In this document: in pieces, positions 12,275 through 15,207 of the stretch | How positions within the stretch are numbered: the first letter of the stretch is position 1 | Layout: every line of letters begins with the position of its first letter | Assembly (NCBI GenBank): GCA_900551105.1 | Contig: URUT01000032.1 | Location: forward strand, 1-15,207 | DNA: 15,207 nucleotides | From: an uncultured Mycoplasmatota bacterium | GTDB taxonomy: Bacteria; Bacillota_I; Bacilli_A; RF39; UBA660 | Direction: 5' to 3' | The notes under the pieces: model-generated | What the model was told of the DNA's origin: nothing | Database searches by the model: none | Seen by the model: only the letters and a program-made list of their open reading frames with translations | Position numbers and translations under genes: made by a program

Positions 12275-14002
12275 TTACTCATCCACAGCATCTGGGTCAG
12301 GTGCTTCAGCAATAATTATTTTTAAAGTCATATTACTAATTATTGATGAACCAGCAAGTCTTGTTTGGCTGATAATTGCTCCTTGTTCATATTCATCAGT
12401 TGATTTGTATTCTACTTGTAATTCTAGTTTATATTTTTTACAGAAAGCTTCAATATCTTTTAGACTATAGCTTCCGTTAGTAAAGTCTGGATAAACATCT
12501 GTAACATCAGGGACATACAGCGTTATAGTATCGCCTTCTTTTACCTCAGTGCCAGCGGCTGGCTCTTGGCGAATAATTTCATCCTTTTCATAGTTTTCAC
12601 CATTTTTTACTTCTTCAGTTTTTTGAATAACAAATAGTTTATGAACTTGTTCTAAGATTGTTTTAGTTTCAATATAGTTTTTACCTGTATAATCTTCTAA
12701 AGTAATTGTACCACTACCTATTGATTCATATAATACTACCTCTGAACCTTTTTTGACAGTTCTTCCCTTGTTTGGACTAGTTTTAACTATCTTACCTTTT
12801 TCTATGGTTTCACTTGTTGTTGTTTTGTTTTCAGCACTAATTCTTAGTCCTAGTTTTGTTAGTTCGTCGATTGCTTCATCTACGGTCATATTTGATACGT
12901 CAGGTACTACTAAATCTTTTGATGATGTAAGTTTAGGAATTAATAAGACTACAGAGGTTGTTATAACTACTAGAGCGGCAAATATAAATGCTAGGACTAC
13001 TAGAGTTTTATTTTCTTTTTTGTGAGAATCAATTTCTTTTTCAGTTATTTTTTTCACATCAACAACTTCTTTCTTTACAGTTTTTTCTTCAGGTAAAGAT
13101 TTACTTATAACTTTTTCTTTCTTTTCTTTTTCGTCGTATTCAGGATAGTTATATACATATTTTGGTTCATTTGCTCTTGATTTATCTAAGCAAGTTTTTA
13201 AGTCTTCGTGCATTTCTCTGGCATCAGCATATCTATTCTTAGGATTTTTAGCACAGGCTTTTAAGATGATATTCTCTACCGGCACCGGTATATTTGGTAG
13301 TTCTTCTCTAATGCTTGGTAGTGGGTCTTTTAAGTGTTTAAGTGCTATTTCTACGGCATTATCTCCTTTATATGGAAGAGTACCAGTAAGTAGTTCGTAA
13401 AATAAAATTCCCATCGAATATACATCACTTTGGATGGTTGAGCCCTTTCCGGATGCTTGTTCTGGTGGCAGATAGTGAACACTACCCATAACACTATTTG
13501 TTTGAGTAAGCTGGGTACTATTTAAAGCCATTGCAATACCAAAGTCAGTTATTTTTACTAAACCATTTTCTAAAATCATAATATTTTGTGGTTTAATATC
13601 TCTATGAATAATGTAAGAGTCATGAGCACAAGCCATTCCATCAGTTACTTGAAGCATGATATCTACGGCTTCTTCAGTTGTTAGTTTACCTCTTCTTTTT
13701 AGAAGCTGTTTAAGATGTTTACCTTCAATATATTCCATTACGATGTAGTAAATTCCATTATCTTCACCAACATCATATACTTCAACGATATTTGGATGAG
13801 ATAGTGAGCTTGCACTTAGAGCTTCTCTTTGAAAACGTCTTACAAATTTTTCGTCGTTTGCAAGGTCTCCTCTTAATACTTTTACTGCAACATTTCTTTC
13901 TAAAATTGTATCAAACGCTAAGTATACGTTAGCCATTCCACCTTCACCAATGGATTTAATTATTTGGTAACGGTCATTTATTTTTTGCCCCTTTTGTATC
14001 AT
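12275..14002 (-). CDS. prkC: PASTA-domain serine/threonine protein kinase PrkC/StkP
   Basis: The 575-residue membrane kinase senses muropeptides or lipid II and phosphorylates cell-wall and division proteins. The Hanks-type kinase domain (about 10-275) has the glycine loop GEGGMANVY (19-27), K41, E60, HRDIKPQN (133-140), DFG (153-155) and the activation segment up to PPEQ (179-182, for the usual APE). A charged juxtamembrane region (280-332) precedes a helix (333-357) and three PASTA repeats (about 363-428, 430-497, 500-567). An acidic tail ends the protein. Start ATG overlaps the stp stop (ATGA) and has AAGGTGG six bases upstream. Three PASTA units matches Bacillus PrkC. The neighbouring Stp is its cognate phosphatase. 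Confidence 0.97.
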   Translation of the reverse strand: MIQKGQKINDRYQIIKSIGEGGMANVYLAFDTILERNVAVKVLRGDLANDEKFVRRFQREALSASSLSHPNIVEVYDVGEDNGIYYIVMEYIEGKHLKQLLKRRGKLTTEEAVDIMLQVTDGMACAHDSYIIHRDIKPQNIMILENGLVKITDFGIAMALNSTQLTQTNSVMGSVHYLPPEQASGKGSTIQSDVYSMGILFYELLTGTLPYKGDNAVEIALKHLKDPLPSIREELPNIPVPVENIILKACAKNPKNRYADAREMHEDLKTCLDKSRANEPKYVYNYPEYDEKEKKEKVISKSLPEEKTVKKEVVDVKKITEKEIDSHKKENKTLVVLAFIFAALVVITTSVVLLIPKLTSSKDLVVPDVSNMTVDEAIDELTKLGLRISAENKTTTSETIEKGKIVKTSPNKGRTVKKGSEVVLYESIGSGTITLEDYTGKNYIETKTILEQVHKLFVIQKTEEVKNGENYEKDEIIRQEPAAGTEVKEGDTITLYVPDVTDVYPDFTNGSYSLKDIEAFCKKYKLELQVEYKSTDEYEQGAIISQTRLAGSSIISNMTLKIIIAEAPDPDAVDE

Positions 14003-14742
14003 TCTATACCACCTTCTTTAACAAGATACGCTATTGATATATTATCTGTTCCCCCTCTTACGTTACATTTTTTAATTAGTTTGATTAGTTTGGTTTCTTC
14101 ATTTAGTTCTGGATCTATTAATACTTTTTCTATTTGGTCTTTTGTTAGCATGTTAGTAAGGCCATCGCTACATAGCAAGACAGCGTCGACGTTTGGATCG
14201 ACGTCAAAGATGTCTAGGTCTTGTTTGTCTGCGGCCCCTAAAGCACGCATAAGGACATTTTTCTTTGGATGATTTTCAGCTTCAGCTGCTGATAACTCAC
14301 CGCTTTCTACTAAAAGATTAACTAGAGTGTGATCCTTCGTGATTTTATGAAGTTTATTATTTTTTAGGACAAAACCACTTGAGTCACCGATGTTACCAAA
14401 GATTAGAAAGTCTTTTGTTAAAAGTGCCATAACAACGGTTGTTCCAAGCCCCATTGAGTCAGGGTTTTCTTCTGCGTATTTAATAATACTAGTATTTATT
14501 TCGTTAATGTTTTCATTTAACCAAGCTGCAGCATCTAATTTTGAGCCAATGCTTGATAGCTCACTAAAGCGAGAGCCAATATGAGTTACGACCATTGAGG
14601 AAGCAACTTCACCGGCACGGTGTCCACCCATGCCATCAGCGACAATCATTAGATGCTCACCACTAGCGTTTTTTACAATTGTTACAGAGTCTTCATTGTG
14701 ACTTCTTACTTTTCCTGTGTCTGTTAAATAAAATGATTTCAT
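13999..14742 (-). CDS. stp: PP2C-type protein phosphatase Stp/PrpC
   Basis: The 247-residue metal-dependent phosphatase reverses phosphorylation by PrkC in the cytoplasm. PP2C motifs are RSHNEDS (13-19), VADGMGGHRAGEVAS (34-48), GLGTT (98-102), GNIGDSSGF (116-124), LLCSDGLTN (189-197) and GGTDNIS (230-236); the metal-binding aspartates D36, D193 and D233 are present. In the GDS motif the common following Arg is Ser. Length is normal for PrpC/Stp1 enzymes. The ATG directly follows the TAG stop of rlmN with GAGGTGAAG as ribosome binding site, and the stop overlaps the prkC start. Confidence 0.96.
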   Translation of the reverse strand: MKSFYLTDTGKVRSHNEDSVTIVKNASGEHLMIVADGMGGHRAGEVASSMVVTHIGSRFSELSSIGSKLDAAAWLNENINEINTSIIKYAEENPDSMGLGTTVVMALLTKDFLIFGNIGDSSGFVLKNNKLHKITKDHTLVNLLVESGELSAAEAENHPKKNVLMRALGAADKQDLDIFDVDPNVDAVLLCSDGLTNMLTKDQIEKVLIDPELNEETKLIKLIKKCNVRGGTDNISIAYLVKEGGIE

Positions 14743-15207
14743 CTACTTCACCTCTTTTGCTCTTAATTGTCCACATGCTGCGTCTATGTTTCCACCAAAT
14801 TCTCTTCTAACAGTTACATTTATTCCACATTTTTTTAATGTATCATAAAAATTATTTATATTATCACTTCTTTTAAATTCTAAATGACTAGTTTCATTAT
14901 ATGGAATTAGATTAACATAAACATTCATTCCTTTAAGAAGGTGTGCTAGTTCTAATGCATTTTTATTACTATCATTTACATTATTAAGCATAACATACTC
15001 TATGGTTACTCGTCTATTAGTTTTTGCAATATATTCCTTTAAAACGTTAACTAAATCGTCAAGTGGATAGGCATTACTTATAGGCATTATTTGTTTTCTA
15101 AGTTCGTTATTTGGTGCATGTAAGCTGATTGCAAGATTGACTTGTAATGGTAAAGTCATAAACTCTTTGATTTTAGGGATGATTCCACAAGTACTAATGG
15201 TTATATG
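14743..15207 (-). CDS. rlmN: 23S rRNA/tRNA adenine-C2 methyltransferase RlmN, C-terminal part
   Basis: The gene runs off the right edge of the window; the last 154 residues are visible. RlmN is a radical-SAM enzyme that methylates C2 of A2503 in 23S rRNA and of A37 in some tRNAs. Visible family sequence includes TISTCGIIPKI just inside the edge, NLAISLHAPN, TIEYVMLNNVNDS and LIPYNE. The C-terminus reads REFGGNIDAACGQLR, with the Cys that carries the methyl group in the catalytic mechanism. The CxxxCxxC iron-sulfur motif is outside the window. An internal ATG at 15159 should not be taken as the start, since the frame stays open to the window end. It is the first visible gene of the operon with stp and prkC. 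Confidence 0.95.
   Translation of the reverse strand, partial: HITISTCGIIPKIKEFMTLPLQVNLAISLHAPNNELRKQIMPISNAYPLDDLVNVLKEYIAKTNRRVTIEYVMLNNVNDSNKNALELAHLLKGMNVYVNLIPYNETSHLEFKRSDNINNFYDTLKKCGINVTVRREFGGNIDAACGQLRAKEVK

Overview
The window is about 15.2 kb of compact, AT-rich DNA from a low-GC Gram-positive bacterium (Bacillota). TGA, TAA and TAG all act as stops and Trp is TGG, so the standard bacterial code applies, not the mycoplasma code. A peptidoglycan polymerase of the SEDS type and a PASTA-domain kinase imply a cell wall. Gene content and compaction suggest an uncultured gut lineage of the Bacilli/RF39/Erysipelotrichales kind, but that placement is inference; no marker gene here settles it.

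Layout. (1) 1-234: the end of a tRNA cluster, a CAT-anticodon tRNA of the Ile2 type (5' end cut off by the window) and tRNA-Leu(TAG), then a terminator. (2) 367-667: a small unknown plus-strand gene with its own promoter and terminator. (3) 705-7542, minus strand: a surface-appendage or secretion locus in two transcription units plus a tail gene. The first unit (promoter 7559-7587, terminator 3044-3074) encodes a signal-peptide/C-terminal-anchor membrane protein, a 1096-residue cysteine-rich secreted protein and a single-pass pilin-like protein. The second unit (promoter 3006-3034) encodes a small Cys-rich pilin-like protein, a TadE-like protein and a CpaE/TadZ-like ATPase with a degenerate P-loop. 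A two-helix VirB2/TrbC-like protein follows with its own near-consensus promoter (1057-1085) and a terminator at 671-694. (4) 7643-9315, plus strand: a CPBP membrane protease homologue translationally coupled to a YkuE-like metallophosphoesterase, then a Tyr/Pro/Gly-rich 76-residue protein. (5) 9285-10367, minus: a divergent FtsW/RodA/SpoVE-family protein. (6) 10391-10618, plus: a 75-residue unknown protein. (7) 10613-10822, minus: an open frame with no proper start. (8) 10824-15207, minus: the conserved operon rlmN (partial)-stp-prkC-rsgA-rpe, ending in a terminator that overlaps the rpe stop.

How the genes fit together. The 705-7542 block has the inner-membrane and exported parts of a Tad/type IV pilus-like machine next to a VirB2-like subunit and a large secreted protein, but no motor ATPase (TadA/VirB11/VirB4), no TadB/TadC platform and no prepilin peptidase. 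Those would have to be encoded elsewhere. It is the most novel part of the window. The 10824-15207 block is housekeeping: reversible Ser/Thr phosphorylation that responds to cell-wall state (Stp, PrkC), ribosome maturation (RlmN, RsgA) and the pentose phosphate pathway (Rpe). A recurring design feature is that terminators begin inside the stop codon of the gene they end, and at two convergent junctions they lie inside the C-terminal codons of the opposing gene.
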